This document shows positions 7,801 to 15,159 of a DNA stretch of 44,537 nucleotides, one piece after another. How positions within the stretch are numbered: the stretch's first letter is position 1; each line of letters starts with the position of its first letter. Source of the stretch: a virus; the IMG/VR virus record IMGVR_UViG_3300037184_000123, positions 1 to 44,537 of that record; one strand, written 5' to 3'. The notes below the pieces were generated by a model that saw nothing but the letters and a program-made list of their open reading frames with translations, was not told where the DNA came from and searched no databases. The position numbers and the translations under genes are program-made.

Positions 7801-8588
7801 CTATAATCGAATTATGTAAATATCTAAAAAAGGTTCATTATGAAATTCCATTACATGGAGATATTCCACGAGATGACAAGAATTTCATATTAGGGAGAGT
7901 TTGGACAGATTCTAAAACTATTAGCTTCTGGGAGAAAAGGAAGGAAGTATTAGAATATTTCAATATAGTGGAAGAGCTGCTATTGGCGTTGAAATTGGAT
8001 AAGGCTCACATGCTTTATGATTTTATCGATGAAGATGAACTTCTTACATACGACGAGTTGACAACCAAAAAGTTTTCGAGTAAAGACCAAGAAGAGATCA
8101 AGCGGTTGATGGCAATCCAACATCTTGATCCAGAAGCCAAGAAGAAGCTTAATATGATGCTCGGAAATATACAACAAAAAGGTAATGATGGATTCGATTT
8201 TCAAGCTCAACGTGATGCAGAGATGCCCGCATTACAGGAAATAGTACGTGCAATTAACAAAGATCCCAAAGATAAGGCTATTAATTTATTCTGGAAATTA
8301 GCGCCGGATGAATCTCATTGGTCAATGGATATTTCAAGTGGTGCGGTTCACCGGTCAGATGCTATTCAGTTGTATAGTTTTCACGTCGATAAAGAATTTA
8401 GAGGAAAAGGTCTCGGTGAAAGAATCCTAACTATACTTTGTAAAGCCGCCGATAGATTTTGCGTTCCTATTGAGCTGGAGCCCGGTGGGAAAGATAGTGA
8501 AGCATATCGACTCGTTCCGTGGTATGAACGACATGGATTCAAATGGAAAAGCGGTTTTATGCGGCGGGAGCCTAATACTTCCATGTAA
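4851..8588 (+). CDS. 1245-residue tandem-repeat protein with C-terminal GNAT domain
   Basis: The protein contains four diverged repeats of about 260-300 residues. Each has a DESPD-like entry, a WxxxDAxxF segment, the signature GRxWxxxxxISFW (near residues 185, 443, 709 and 1015) and a following helix with VxxxW. The first three end in a helical module with DEQxxKI, LDPxxK and MSxAEFN (about residues 275-340, 533-598 and 800-865); the fourth keeps only a shortened form. Residues about 1134-1245 form a GNAT N-acetyltransferase domain with the acetyl-CoA loop RGKGLG (about 1184-1189) and a C-terminal WYERHGFKW. Similar single ESPD/GRxW/ISFW domains occur, to my knowledge, in uncharacterised large-phage proteins. 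The substrate is unknown. It stands alone between a terminator and a 217-base gap. Confidence 0.8.
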   Translation: MSRSRLPIDIQFLLESLTGEPISNSAEYEDNLKNPNYDDNEGESGNTPDIYGNHNDGWVSPYHNNTLLDESPDGVSYKKDGTDRYLNWSDDDALAFITTGKISLIGKTKHMTILEALVNDYREGKLDLPENIYFRNLHKLGVEISNEDALREDLFGPVSGPFRDTAIENNGWVGIRRMKGALVGRLWIKREVISFWSKQEEVVERWDFIEKMFSDWTSTLGKLNDYNVDFLRSYSDTELIPAKKVSSTRQKSTGSTTAEIIAKILDKVSDMSSLSDEQVRKIQDKIHLLDPQVKADVMKLIHPDLPNKAGKIAAALKMSTAEFNNLMHVDESTLNEDPDRVETPRGNGKPLNLHWLNIDAYAFMAGDLVSIIGNKKKHANMFWALEESCKQPDKMIEFFEKADIEVSSEEELKDELFKKVGPFAKIASGKTGNVREMKDILEGRIWLNSKVISFWNTKETVIEHWNYIETMFQFFTSIFGNLNEYRVDFIERKPQLEPLASAGKINSVKSSDPSLSTAEILAKILDHTGELYRMSDEQIKQIQSKLHQLDPETKSQIMKILGPRLKNKSGEMAGALGMSAAEFNDMWHVDENELDESPDYVGGIQQLNKQDDREYLNWWNGQNCAFFAFKKFSFIGEKKTHFEVFTAVRKTRENGERSLLWFRDQGVMFFGDQEAFYKDLYEEGGILYGYFAAKITPRYHDDYPGMILGRAWVDRNIISFWDTQKFVISHWDHVVEMFHDARFLGDLDKYNIDWIERGCDKPFSTAEKVSSSIKSVSPTRENYVERVIEMLEKTCLLDVLTDEQIKKIREVIHILDPQVKAEIMKDMGETLSNKSSEIADKLHMSVAEFNSLWHMDESKLDESPDTIAPDKYVKASDKAEKHGIKIGHTTSDWRDNDAVPFIIDRQNKMTMISPDLCSAHGKLVHPEMGAQIVAYNHDPNIFNKFKASKYPGWGFDLMKGQELYGDESGKEVVTGAIIVLQAKSIIELCKYLKKVHYEIPLHGDIPRDDKNFILGRVWTDSKTISFWEKRKEVLEYFNIVEELLLALKLDKAHMLYDFIDEDELLTYDELTTKKFSSKDQEEIKRLMAIQHLDPEAKKKLNMMLGNIQQKGNDGFDFQAQRDAEMPALQEIVRAINKDPKDKAINLFWKLAPDESHWSMDISSGAVHRSDAIQLYSFHVDKEFRGKGLGERILTILCKAADRFCVPIELEPGGKDSEAYRLVPWYERHGFKWKSGFMRREPNTSM

Positions 8589-8727
8589 TAAACGTTCGTA
8601 CCAGTCCTTTTAGGAAAAATAATGTATTCCCGTCCATTTCTATTATAGAATGAGTCATGCATAAGAAATGCATATACCCATGTTTAATCCGATCTTTGTT
8701 TGAAAACGAGTTTTTATACATAGTGAT

Positions 8728-8735
8728 TATAAATA
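8728..8735 (+). promoter_or_regulatory. TATAAATA, exact T4-type late promoter octamer
   Basis: TATAAATA lies in the 217-base gap between genes, 70 bases before the ATG at 8806. It is identical to the T4 late promoter consensus, but the other candidate elements in this window have the reverse-complement form on the coding strand. It may therefore be chance in AT-rich DNA. Confidence 0.35.
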
Positions 8736-8768
8736 CTTACAAAATAATTCAAGATAGTGAAATAGTTC

Positions 8769-8774
8769 TTGACA
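8769..8774 (+). promoter_or_regulatory. TTGACA box, putative promoter element
   Basis: The string gttcttgaca at 8765-8774 shares nine bases with those before the genes at 692 and 1481. The ATG of the next gene is 31 bases downstream. No convincing -10 hexamer is present. The rest of the 8589-8805 gap shows only a small ATGCAT inverted repeat (8657-8673) and no gene. Confidence 0.4.
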
Positions 8775-8805
8775 TTTCATATTCTCTGTATCAAAGTGTT
8801 GCCCG

Positions 8806-9009
8806 ATGAAAAAAATCAAATCTAAGAAAACAATCATTGAGAATCAGAAGGAACATATTCCTTCATCCACAGAAAATTCAAATCTCGATGAAGATAATGA
8901 ATCAGGCGCAACTCGCGGAATCGCTGGGTTGTTTCATCCAAGTCAGTCAGATATAATGGATGAATTATCTAGGCTTGACAGTTATCAATACGGCAAGTAT
9001 AATAGCTGA
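8806..9009 (+). CDS. Small hypothetical protein, polar
   Basis: This 67-residue protein has a Lys-rich first dozen residues, an acidic and Ser-rich middle, and a C-terminal segment IMDELSRLDSYQYGKYNS. It is probably disordered in its first half. No family is recognised. The stop TGA is adjacent to the next ATG at 9010, so the two genes are likely coupled. Confidence 0.55.
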   Translation: MKKIKSKKTIIENQKEHIPSSTENSNLDEDNESGATRGIAGLFHPSQSDIMDELSRLDSYQYGKYNS

Positions 9010-9582
9010 ATGAAATCGAATTATATTCAGATCATTGAGTCTGAGCTACCGAAGCTCACCGAGGATCAACTTTACAAAATATTGGTTTTGATAAAGAATA
9101 CCATAGGGGATGTAAAACGTCCGTCATGGATTAACCGTCCCCTTTATCCAGAAGGAGGGATTAAGGTAATAGATAATAATTCATTCAGTATATGGACACC
9201 CGAATCTATTATTGAAACGGAAAAGCATATCGTACAAGAAGGTGCGGAAATTCGTGAAAAGTTGTTTGTACTTCAATTTTATGATTGCTACGGAATATTC
9301 GGTACTTTAGGAAAATCCACGGTCAAAGAGACTGTTGGTGATATATCAAACTTTATAATGTTTGCTAAAGAAAATGAATTTGATGGATGTATAGAGATAT
9401 ACAAAACAGTGGTAAATCCTACAGAAACGTGTACTAGATATGCTATTTCAATAAGAACCGTGAGCAATGATAAATATAATGGAACAATTGGTAAACATGA
9501 ATGGACCAACAGATTGGGTCTATACAAACATTTGGAATCGATGGCTAAAGTAATAAAACATAAACCTAATTATCATGAATGA
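9010..9582 (+). CDS. Hypothetical protein
   Basis: This 190-residue soluble alpha/beta protein is not recognised. An N-terminal helical region (residues 1-35) precedes a Pro- and Trp-containing stretch (RPSWINRPLYPEGG), then beta-strand rich sequence around FVLQFYDCYGIFGT and CIEIYKTVV. No catalytic motif stands out. It begins directly after the previous stop and overlaps the next gene by eight bases. The minus-strand frames over it look like shadows, because this frame continues the run of close junctions. Confidence 0.55.
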   Translation: MKSNYIQIIESELPKLTEDQLYKILVLIKNTIGDVKRPSWINRPLYPEGGIKVIDNNSFSIWTPESIIETEKHIVQEGAEIREKLFVLQFYDCYGIFGTLGKSTVKETVGDISNFIMFAKENEFDGCIEIYKTVVNPTETCTRYAISIRTVSNDKYNGTIGKHEWTNRLGLYKHLESMAKVIKHKPNYHE

Positions 9583-9754
9583 AATAAACGACGGCGTTTT
9601 ATACGCAGTGTTCAGAAACGGAGTTCGGGTTTCCGACTCAGAGTATCCAGATCCTTTTTTTGCACAGGATGAATTAAAAAGATGGAAGGATATCTTAAAA
9701 AAATACCCAGATGGTTCCAAAATTGAAGTTCTAACAATAGATAATAACCAATAA
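9575..9754 (+). CDS. Small hypothetical protein of 59 residues
   Basis: The frame begins at ATG 9575, overlapping the end of the previous gene by eight bases, and stops at TAA 9752-9754. The product starts MNEINDGVLYAVFRNG and has a likely strand (LYAVFRNGVRVS), a helix (FAQDELKRWKDILKKYP) and a final strand (KIEVLTI). This is a compact beta-alpha-beta layout typical of a real small protein. It fills an otherwise empty interval between genes at 9582 and 9761, which supports it. No family is recognised. Confidence 0.6.
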   Translation: MNEINDGVLYAVFRNGVRVSDSEYPDPFFAQDELKRWKDILKKYPDGSKIEVLTIDNNQ

Positions 9755-9760
9755 TATATA

Positions 9761-10012
9761 ATGAATATACCAAGTCTAAAAACACGTATTCGTAGCGCAA
9801 CATCTGAAGAAGATGTTCAAAAATTGCTTGAGGAAGGAAAGACTTATCAATTTGCTTCCGTAGGAGCAACACGCCGATGGAAATTGGCTGCTCAACAAAA
9901 ATTAAGTGGTTTGGGTAAGGCTCCAGCAGTCGAGACCAAACCGGTAGAATCCGAAGAGTCTGTAGCCGTGGAAACGGCACCTAGACCAAAGCGACGTAAG
10001 AAGAAAGAATAA
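9761..10012 (+). CDS. Small hypothetical protein with basic tail
   Basis: This 83-residue protein has a helical first part (SLKTRIRSATSEEDVQKLLE, residues 5-24, continuing through ATRRWKLAAQQKL). An acidic Pro/Val/Glu-rich linker (about residues 52-74) follows, then a basic tail RPKRRKKKE. The layout suggests a small helical domain with a disordered, nucleic-acid-contacting tail. It resembles Ala/Glu/Lys-tailed phage proteins only in composition. A clear terminator begins 14 bases after the stop. Confidence 0.6.
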   Translation: MNIPSLKTRIRSATSEEDVQKLLEEGKTYQFASVGATRRWKLAAQQKLSGLGKAPAVETKPVESEESVAVETAPRPKRRKKKE

Positions 10013-10026
10013 TAACTTTGTACGAT

Positions 10027-10059
10027 AAAAGGAGAGGCCGACAATGCCTCTCCTTTTTT
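10027..10059 (+). terminator. Rho-independent terminator
   Basis: The stem AAAAGGAGAGGC (10027-10038) pairs with GCCTCTCCTTTT (10046-10057) around a seven-base loop and ends in a run of six T. It closes the unit running from about 8806. Confidence 0.9.
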
Positions 10060-10066
10060 GTTGTGC

Positions 10067-10074
10067 TATTTATA
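10067..10074 (+). promoter_or_regulatory. Candidate late promoter element TATTTATA
   Basis: TATTTATA lies directly after the terminator and only three bases before the ATG at 10078. If it acts as a -10 element the transcript would be almost leaderless. Confidence 0.5.
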
Positions 10075-10077
10075 GAT

Positions 10078-10281
10078 ATGCACATAGAGATATCCGATGC
10101 TGAATTATTGACTAGAGCAAGAACAGGTCTTGTTCATATATGTTTCATGTGCAGAGACATAAATAAGAAAAATATGATGATAAAATACGAAATCATCACG
10201 GGTCGTTCTGGAGTAATCACAGGACTTTGTGGGAACTGTCAGAAGTTGGTTGGACATTGTACACAATGTCGGAAGACGTAA
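10078..10281 (+). CDS. Small zinc-ribbon protein
   Basis: This 67-residue protein carries three Cys pairs: CFMC near residue 22, LCGNC near residue 51 and HCTQC near residue 61. That arrangement can bind one or two zinc ions. The start is ATG 10078, after the terminator; the longer frame from 10018 runs through the terminator and is rejected. The 3' end overlaps the tail of the convergent minus-strand gene by 65 bases. A role in protein or nucleic-acid binding is plausible but not shown. Confidence 0.65.
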   Translation: MHIEISDAELLTRARTGLVHICFMCRDINKKNMMIKYEIITGRSGVITGLCGNCQKLVGHCTQCRKT

Positions 10282-10534
10282 TATTCAACCAACGAGGCGG
10301 TTGATCCGGACATTTCGAACTTGGAATATATAGCTTTGCAACGCTACATCCACATAGTTTACATGCACCCATTCCGCCATATCCGTCTTTATTCCAAAAG
10401 TCACATTTGTCACAAAATTGTTTCCTATGATAAAATATTTCCGTGGGTACTCTAGAGAAACCATCTTTGACGGCCCACGATACCATTGCACCACTTAAAT
10501 TTTTTGCTTTGTCTATTATATTGGGTTCTTCCAT
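10217..10534 (-). CDS. Phage zinc-binding protein with two Cys clusters
   Basis: This 105-residue protein is the only credible minus-strand gene in the window. An N-terminal helix (NIIDKAKNLSGAMVSWA) leads to CDKCDFWNKDG, then GACKLCGCSVAKLYIP and SSKCP. The C-x2-C and C-x2-C-x-C pattern followed by KCP is typical of small zinc-binding proteins of unknown function that recur in T4-like and other phages. Residues after KCP (about 26) are not typical and overlap the convergent gene. It is divergent from the GTG start at 10549, with only 14 bases between the two starts. Confidence 0.7.
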   Translation of the reverse strand: MEEPNIIDKAKNLSGAMVSWAVKDGFSRVPTEIFYHRKQFCDKCDFWNKDGYGGMGACKLCGCSVAKLYIPSSKCPDQPPRWLNITSSDIVYNVQPTSDSSHKVL

Positions 10535-10536
10535 TA

Positions 10537-10545
10537 TACTTATAG
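10537..10545. promoter_or_regulatory. Divergent intergenic AT element TACTTATAG
   Basis: Between divergent starts at 10534 and 10549 lies TACTTATAG, a variant of the TATTTATA element, three bases before the GTG. On the other strand it reads CTATAAGTA just before the minus-strand ATG. It is the only place for promoters of both genes. Confidence 0.35.
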
Positions 10546-10548
10546 ATA

Positions 10549-10923
10549 GTGGTTAACGATCCAAAAAAATTCAGAATTCCATCAGAATTTACCTTATTCG
10601 GACACCGCTATACTGTCAGCATCGAAGAAGACCTTTTTGAGAAGGAAAAATGTTATGGTATGACAGACGACGATCTAAAGATTGTTCGTCTACAGAGAAA
10701 AAAGACTGTAACAAAACAGAATGTGGATGAAACAACTAAAGAAACAACCAGTGTAACATTTGATTTGACAGATGAAGTTATTATAGAAACATTTTATCAC
10801 GAACTTACCCATCTTATTTTAGATGCATTGGGAGAATCGGAATTTTCAGAAAATGAAGCGTTGGTTAATATGATCGGAAAAGCATCACTTGAAATATACT
10901 TATCCTCGATATATGGAGAATAA
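10549..10923 (+). CDS. Putative HExxH zinc metallopeptidase
   Basis: This 124-residue protein has an N-terminal beta-rich half (FTLFGHRYTVSIEEDLF) and a C-terminal helical half with FYHELTHLILDAL (about residues 83-95). HELTH gives the HExxH zinc-binding and catalytic motif. A downstream Glu in SENEALVNMIGK may be the third ligand. Small phage and ICE proteins with this layout belong to the broad SprT/ImmA-like gluzincin-like group; the exact family is not certain. The start is GTG 10549, with no upstream ATG available because the divergent gene begins 15 bases away. Its 3' end overlaps the next gene by 11 bases. Confidence 0.65.
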   Translation: MVNDPKKFRIPSEFTLFGHRYTVSIEEDLFEKEKCYGMTDDDLKIVRLQRKKTVTKQNVDETTKETTSVTFDLTDEVIIETFYHELTHLILDALGESEFSENEALVNMIGKASLEIYLSSIYGE

Positions 10924-11272
10924 CGATACAGTAAAGTTAAAGAGATCTAAAAAATCTCCGGTAGTAATAGAGCTACCTACCGGATCGTTGGCTATGGAGC
11001 ATTATTTAAACAAATATCGAAGAGATATAAATGACACCTTAATTGATTCATTTGATTATGCTATCAAGAAAAGATTTAATGGAATAGAATTATTTTGTTT
11101 TGAGAATTCGAATTATATAATCATAGTTAACGATAAAGATTTTAGAGATAACATTCAAAATATATTCGATTACAGTCTAAAGAATGAAGATTACGATATT
11201 TGTACGAGAGCAAAAAAGGTTATGGAGCTTCTTGATAGACAAAAGTTTGTCATAAGCTTTAAAAAAAAATAA
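10913..11272 (+). CDS. Hypothetical protein
   Basis: This 119-residue soluble protein is not recognised. A basic N terminus (LKRSKKSPVVIELPTG) precedes a helical segment (HYLNKYRRDINDTLIDSF). A possible strand pair around IELFCFENSNYIIIVNDKDF and further helices follow. It starts inside the end of the metallopeptidase gene (ATG 10913 against stop at 10923), so it is probably translated by coupling. An in-frame ATG at 10889 would deepen the overlap and is less likely. Confidence 0.55.
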   Translation: MENNDTVKLKRSKKSPVVIELPTGSLAMEHYLNKYRRDINDTLIDSFDYAIKKRFNGIELFCFENSNYIIIVNDKDFRDNIQNIFDYSLKNEDYDICTRAKKVMELLDRQKFVISFKKK

Positions 11273-11284
11273 ACCAAATAATAC

Positions 11285-12058
11285 ATGACAAGAAAAGCAC
11301 GCCTGAAACAGAGTCGAAACGACGCGGCCACAACAAATAATAAGGATCATAGTCCGATAGTACCACAGAAATCCAAGTTACAAAATCCGATTAGCATTAT
11401 TCGGAGAGAACTAACACCGAAACAAGAACAGTTTATGGAAATTGCTCTTGATAAGAACACAAAAATGATGTTAGTATCAGGCCCGGCAGGAACAACCAAA
11501 ACATATCTATCAATTCTAGCAGCATTGACATTGATAGATGAAAAACGAGTCAGTGATCTTATCTACGTTCGGAGTGTTGTTGAAAGTGCAGACGTAAAAA
11601 TGGGAACACTTCCCGGAGAAGCCGATGATAAACTATCTCCATATACTCGACCTTTGGTTGATAAACTTGATGAGCTTCTTCCTAAGAATGATATAAAATA
11701 TCTACTTAACGAAAAACGCATCGAAGGGATTCCTATAGGATATCTTCGTGGATTAAATTGGAATGCTAAAGTCATAGTAGGTGATGAAATGCAAAACTGT
11801 ACAAGAAAAGAATTAATAACTCTTATGACCCGAGCTGGAGAATTTAGTAAGATATTTTTAGTAGGAGATCCAACACAATCAGATATTAATTCTCGTTCCG
11901 GTTTTAATGACATGTTCAACTTATTCAACGACGAATCTAGTAGACAAAATGGAATCCATTCGTTCGAATTTACGGAAGAAGATATATTGCGTAGTGCATT
12001 AGTTAGATTTATAGTTGGAAAGTTGAAGACTCTTCCCCCGGCAGTCCATACGCACTAG
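11285..12058 (+). CDS. phoH: PhoH-like P-loop ATPase
   Basis: This 257-residue protein has the PhoH family core. Walker A is GPAGTTKT (residues 66-73), Walker B is VIVGDE (163-168), and the following GDPTQ (194-198) is the sensor-like motif found in PhoH and superfamily 1 helicase-like ATPases. The first 40 residues are basic and probably disordered. PhoH-like genes are widespread in T4-like phages; the E. coli gene belongs to the phosphate regulon, but the role in phages is unsettled and may concern RNA or nucleotide metabolism. It ends before the adhesin cassette, without an obvious terminator. Confidence 0.9.
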   Translation: MTRKARLKQSRNDAATTNNKDHSPIVPQKSKLQNPISIIRRELTPKQEQFMEIALDKNTKMMLVSGPAGTTKTYLSILAALTLIDEKRVSDLIYVRSVVESADVKMGTLPGEADDKLSPYTRPLVDKLDELLPKNDIKYLLNEKRIEGIPIGYLRGLNWNAKVIVGDEMQNCTRKELITLMTRAGEFSKIFLVGDPTQSDINSRSGFNDMFNLFNDESSRQNGIHSFEFTEEDILRSALVRFIVGKLKTLPPAVHTH

Positions 12059-12104
12059 ACATTTTATAGTTGAGTAATATTGGTATATTTCTCTCGGGGA
12101 AGAA

Positions 12105-12114
12105 TACTTATATA
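12105..12114 (+). promoter_or_regulatory. Candidate variant promoter element TACTTATATA
   Basis: TACTTATATA lies 10 bases before ATG 12125, the start of the first adhesin gene. It differs by one base from the TATTTATA core used elsewhere. Confidence 0.35.
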
Positions 12115-12124
12115 CAAACTAGCT

Positions 12125-13897
12125 ATGTCTAATCAAAGAATATCACAACTTCAGTATTTACCGTCTGCCAGTTTGGATGTACAGGATATTTTATCCGTAT
12201 TGGACGTGAGTTCCATGACCTCCCCAGCAGGGGAAGCCAAGACAACGACGATTGATGAATTCTGCAATTATATAAATTCCGCTGGATTAGTTAGAATGAA
12301 AAAGAACTATTTGGCATATCAATCGGCCAACGGACTTGTGTTTGATCCTTCGTGGATAGGACATACAGATAACGATAGGTGCTATGCTAAAACAGGTTCG
12401 TCGTTAGGAGTTAGTTTTTCTATCTTTCTTTGTGGATACGTTCCGCCTAGCTCTCCTATCGTAAACAGTGAACGAATATTATTCGGTGTTGGACCAAACA
12501 ATACCCCGGCTGAAAATGCTAATTCTGCTTATTTCGGAATGGATGGGTCTGATCTTATTGCATATGTTCAAGGAAATGGGTTAACTTCTACTCGAATGGT
12601 TATATCTGATTTCTTTCCAAATTTAAGTGGAAGAGTATTCTATCTCGCCTTGACCAGAGACTCCTCTGGAAATATAAATCTTTATAGCTACGGAAATCTA
12701 TACAGCAGTTCATCCGGTCCTACAGATCCTGTAGAAAATACTACAATCGTGATGGGAAACGGTGTAAATGGTGGACCAAATATTGGATGTACGATTTTCG
12801 AAGCACATATTTTTAACCGTGATATGAGTACGGCTGAAGTCGGTAAGATATTCTGGAGCGGTGTTGATTCATTCAACGGTAGTTTGATAAATTCTTATAT
12901 ACCAGCCAATCTCAATCCCGGTCCTACACAATGGCTTGATCGAGTAGGTGGATGTCACCTATTACTTCCAACCGGAGGAGCCAAGGCATCTGCTCCAGAT
13001 AATAGATTCTTATTGAATTTCTATGTAACTAGCAGTGGATATTTGGGTAATGGTTCTAATAGAGATATTCTGCCTGCTGGATACATACTTAAGTCGTGTA
13101 TTATTGAGTCGTCAACTCAACCAACAATGTCGATTGGAACGTCTGTTTTACAAACAGACAGTCGCGTCTGGTTAATGTCTTCCTCATATGATGTCAGTTC
13201 GCTCCATTTATTGTATAAGGGTAATGCAATGCCCGACCGAACTATATTTGCACAATTCCATGGATCTGGAGTTCCTTGTGCTATAACACTCGACGGATAT
13301 GTTATAAACAAATTCAATTTTAGTATACCTCCCATTCCTACTATAACACCTACTCCATCACCGACACCAACTCCTACCACCACACCGTCATATCCGGCAT
13401 TTACACCGACTCCAAGTACGACGACAACTGCAACTCCTACGCCAACCTCTACTCCTACGCCAACACCAACAACTGGTTTAACTCCAACCCCTACATCTAC
13501 GCCGACTTCTACACCAACTCCAACCCCTACTCCGACGCCAACCCCTACCCAGACGCCAACACCATCTGCACCACCATATGTTCCAATGGTTGTTCATATA
13601 GGTGATACACTGTCTTTCAGCGGACCAATTGATTATGCCATTTATAGCAGTCCCTTTGATATAACAGTTGACGGAGGTACTCCACCCTATTCTTTTGCGA
13701 TGACCCCTGTAGTAACATCTCCACATTTTGGATCAATATTTATTTCTTCAAGTGGAAGGACGGGTTCATTTAGATTCAATGGAGGATATGGATTCGCAGG
13801 ATCATATACAGCCGTCTATAAAGGACAGGTTTATGATAGTCTGGCCAATACAGCGACTTCCTCAAATACTATGACTGCCACAATGAATTTATCGTAA
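12125..13897 (+). CDS. Tail-fibre-like adhesin with LamG-type domain and Thr/Pro linker
   Basis: This 590-residue protein begins with a short conserved entry ([20 protein letters not shown]) shared with the gene at 13917. A beta-rich region (about residues 55-395) follows, with the look of a concanavalin A-like/LamG domain ([19 protein letters not shown] is the typical closing segment). Residues about 406-482 are a Thr/Pro linker of repeating TP and TPT units. The C-terminal part (about 485-590) is an Ig-like domain with DGGTPPYSF. The frame is open from 12080, but ATG 12125 matches the start of the paralogue. It is likely a virion surface or receptor-binding protein. Confidence 0.75.
   Translation: MSNQRISQLQYLPSASLDVQDILSVLDVSSMTSPAGEAKTTTIDEFCNYINSAGLVRMKKNYLAYQSANGLVFDPSWIGHTDNDRCYAKTGSSLGVSFSIFLCGYVPPSSPIVNSERILFGVGPNNTPAENANSAYFGMDGSDLIAYVQGNGLTSTRMVISDFFPNLSGRVFYLALTRDSSGNINLYSYGNLYSSSSGPTDPVENTTIVMGNGVNGGPNIGCTIFEAHIFNRDMSTAEVGKIFWSGVDSFNGSLINSYIPANLNPGPTQWLDRVGGCHLLLPTGGAKASAPDNRFLLNFYVTSSGYLGNGSNRDILPAGYILKSCIIESSTQPTMSIGTSVLQTDSRVWLMSSSYDVSSLHLLYKGNAMPDRTIFAQFHGSGVPCAITLDGYVINKFNFSIPPIPTITPTPSPTPTPTTTPSYPAFTPTPSTTTTATPTPTSTPTPTPTTGLTPTPTSTPTSTPTPTPTPTPTPTQTPTPSAPPYVPMVVHIGDTLSFSGPIDYAIYSSPFDITVDGGTPPYSFAMTPVVTSPHFGSIFISSSGRTGSFRFNGGYGFAGSYTAVYKGQVYDSLANTATSSNTMTATMNLS
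13337..13572 (+). repeat. Degenerate tandem repeat encoding the Thr/Pro linker
   Basis: The stretch is made of diverged copies of a six-base unit of the type CCNACN, giving repeated Thr-Pro codons. Codon third positions vary, so it is not a pure microsatellite. A closely similar tract occurs at 15301-15552. Confidence 0.85.
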
Positions 13898-13905
13898 CAG
13901 AATAA

Positions 13906-13913
13906 TATTTATA
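13906..13913 (+). promoter_or_regulatory. Candidate late promoter element TATTTATA
   Basis: TATTTATA lies three bases before ATG 13917, in a 19-base gap between two adhesin genes. Confidence 0.45.
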
Positions 13914-13916
13914 CAT

Positions 13917-15155
13917 ATGCTCAACGAAAGAAATACCCAATTACGAAGACTCACCGAATTAGAACTAGTACCCGGAGATCTGATTCCTGTGGTAGATAAA
14001 AATTCTCCCACCAGTCCTACGGGAGAGACTAAGTATATAACCGCCCTTGATCTTGCAAATTACATCATTGAGAATGATTTAATAAATCTTAGTACGGGTG
14101 ATCGTGGACTACAAACCGCGAATGGGTTGTCATTTGATGAAGGACATATAGCTATTACAAATAATGATCGTTGCTACGGAGGTATGATCAATCTTGGACG
14201 TACTTATTCATTATTTGTGAAGGGATATATTTCTCCGGACATGGCGAATGTAACAAATGATCTCCGAGTTTTATTTGGAGTTGGCGATAGTCCGTCAATG
14301 GCAAATTCCTCTAATTCAGCGTATATTGGTATTCAACTTAACGGTGGAGTAAACGACTTGGTTGTCTATGTACAGGGAAGTGTTGTTATAACTTACCCCG
14401 GCTACTTTTCCAATTCTTCAGTGAATTACCGAGCATTCTATCTAGGTCTGACAAAGGATTTATCTGGATTGGTAACATTATACATTAATGGAGAAGCTTA
14501 CGCTTCGGCGGCGGCACCAACCACTCCAATAAATAGTTCATACGTTACAATGGGCAATGGAAGAACCAATGACTACAACGTAAAAACAGTAATATACGAA
14601 GGTCACGTATACAATTATGCATTGAATGCTAACCAAGTCGATGATTTGTTCTATAGAGGTGTTGATACAAACGATACCGGGCTTGTTGCCTCATATAATT
14701 CAGTAACTCTTAATGCGGGACCATCACAGTGGTTGGACTCTATCGGTTCTAACCATTTATTACTTCCTACTACTGGTGCTTTGGCTACTGGACCAAGTAA
14801 ACGATTTGTTCTAAGTTTTTATGCGGCTGCTAGTGGATATCTTGGTGATGGATCGGTTAGAGATATTCTTCCTGAGAGATATGTCTTGACTTCATGTGTT
14901 TTGGAGTCTTCTGGAAAACCACTTGTTTCGATTGGATCTTCTCCTACCCCATCATATCCCGGTAGTAGTGGAACGGGATCTTTTTGGGACAATCGTGTTT
15001 CTATCGTTAGTGCTTCTTACGGAGTGAATCCCTTGAAATTGGTTCCGCTTGGTATTGCTCATAAAGATAGAACGATCTATGTGGAGTTTTATTCAGGAGC
15101 AGCTCCATGCTCAATTACATTTGATGGATATATCAGAGATTCATACGACTTGTAA
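13917..15155 (+). CDS. LamG-type adhesin, paralogue of the N-terminal part of the preceding gene
   Basis: This 412-residue protein aligns by eye along its whole length with residues 1 to about 400 of the previous gene. It has the same entry ([20 protein letters not shown]), the same LamG-like core, [20 protein letters not shown] as the closing segment, and a matching last strand ([10 protein letters not shown] against [10 protein letters not shown]). It stops exactly where the other protein enters its Thr/Pro linker. The linker and a C-terminal domain follow in a separate gene four bases downstream. It is probably a tail surface protein that binds a host glycan or protein. Confidence 0.75.
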   Translation: MLNERNTQLRRLTELELVPGDLIPVVDKNSPTSPTGETKYITALDLANYIIENDLINLSTGDRGLQTANGLSFDEGHIAITNNDRCYGGMINLGRTYSLFVKGYISPDMANVTNDLRVLFGVGDSPSMANSSNSAYIGIQLNGGVNDLVVYVQGSVVITYPGYFSNSSVNYRAFYLGLTKDLSGLVTLYINGEAYASAAAPTTPINSSYVTMGNGRTNDYNVKTVIYEGHVYNYALNANQVDDLFYRGVDTNDTGLVASYNSVTLNAGPSQWLDSIGSNHLLLPTTGALATGPSKRFVLSFYAAASGYLGDGSVRDILPERYVLTSCVLESSGKPLVSIGSSPTPSYPGSSGTGSFWDNRVSIVSASYGVNPLKLVPLGIAHKDRTIYVEFYSGAAPCSITFDGYIRDSYDL

Positions 15156-15159
15156 TAAC

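Noticed and set aside
8657-8673. ATGCAT-AAGAA-ATGCAT inverted repeat in the 8589-8805 gap
   Set aside because: Six-base arms of a self-complementary hexamer are expected by chance; no T run or nearby signal supports a function.
9612-9980. Minus-strand open frame of 122 codons
   Set aside because: It overlaps the + strand genes at 9575 and 9761, has no start signal, and its composition is that of an antisense frame.
10246-10291. Inverted repeat TTGGTTG...CAACCAA with inner GACATTGT/ACAATGTC considered as a bidirectional terminator
   Set aside because: There is no T run on either side, the outer arms enclose an unpaired bulge, and the inner part is coding in both genes.
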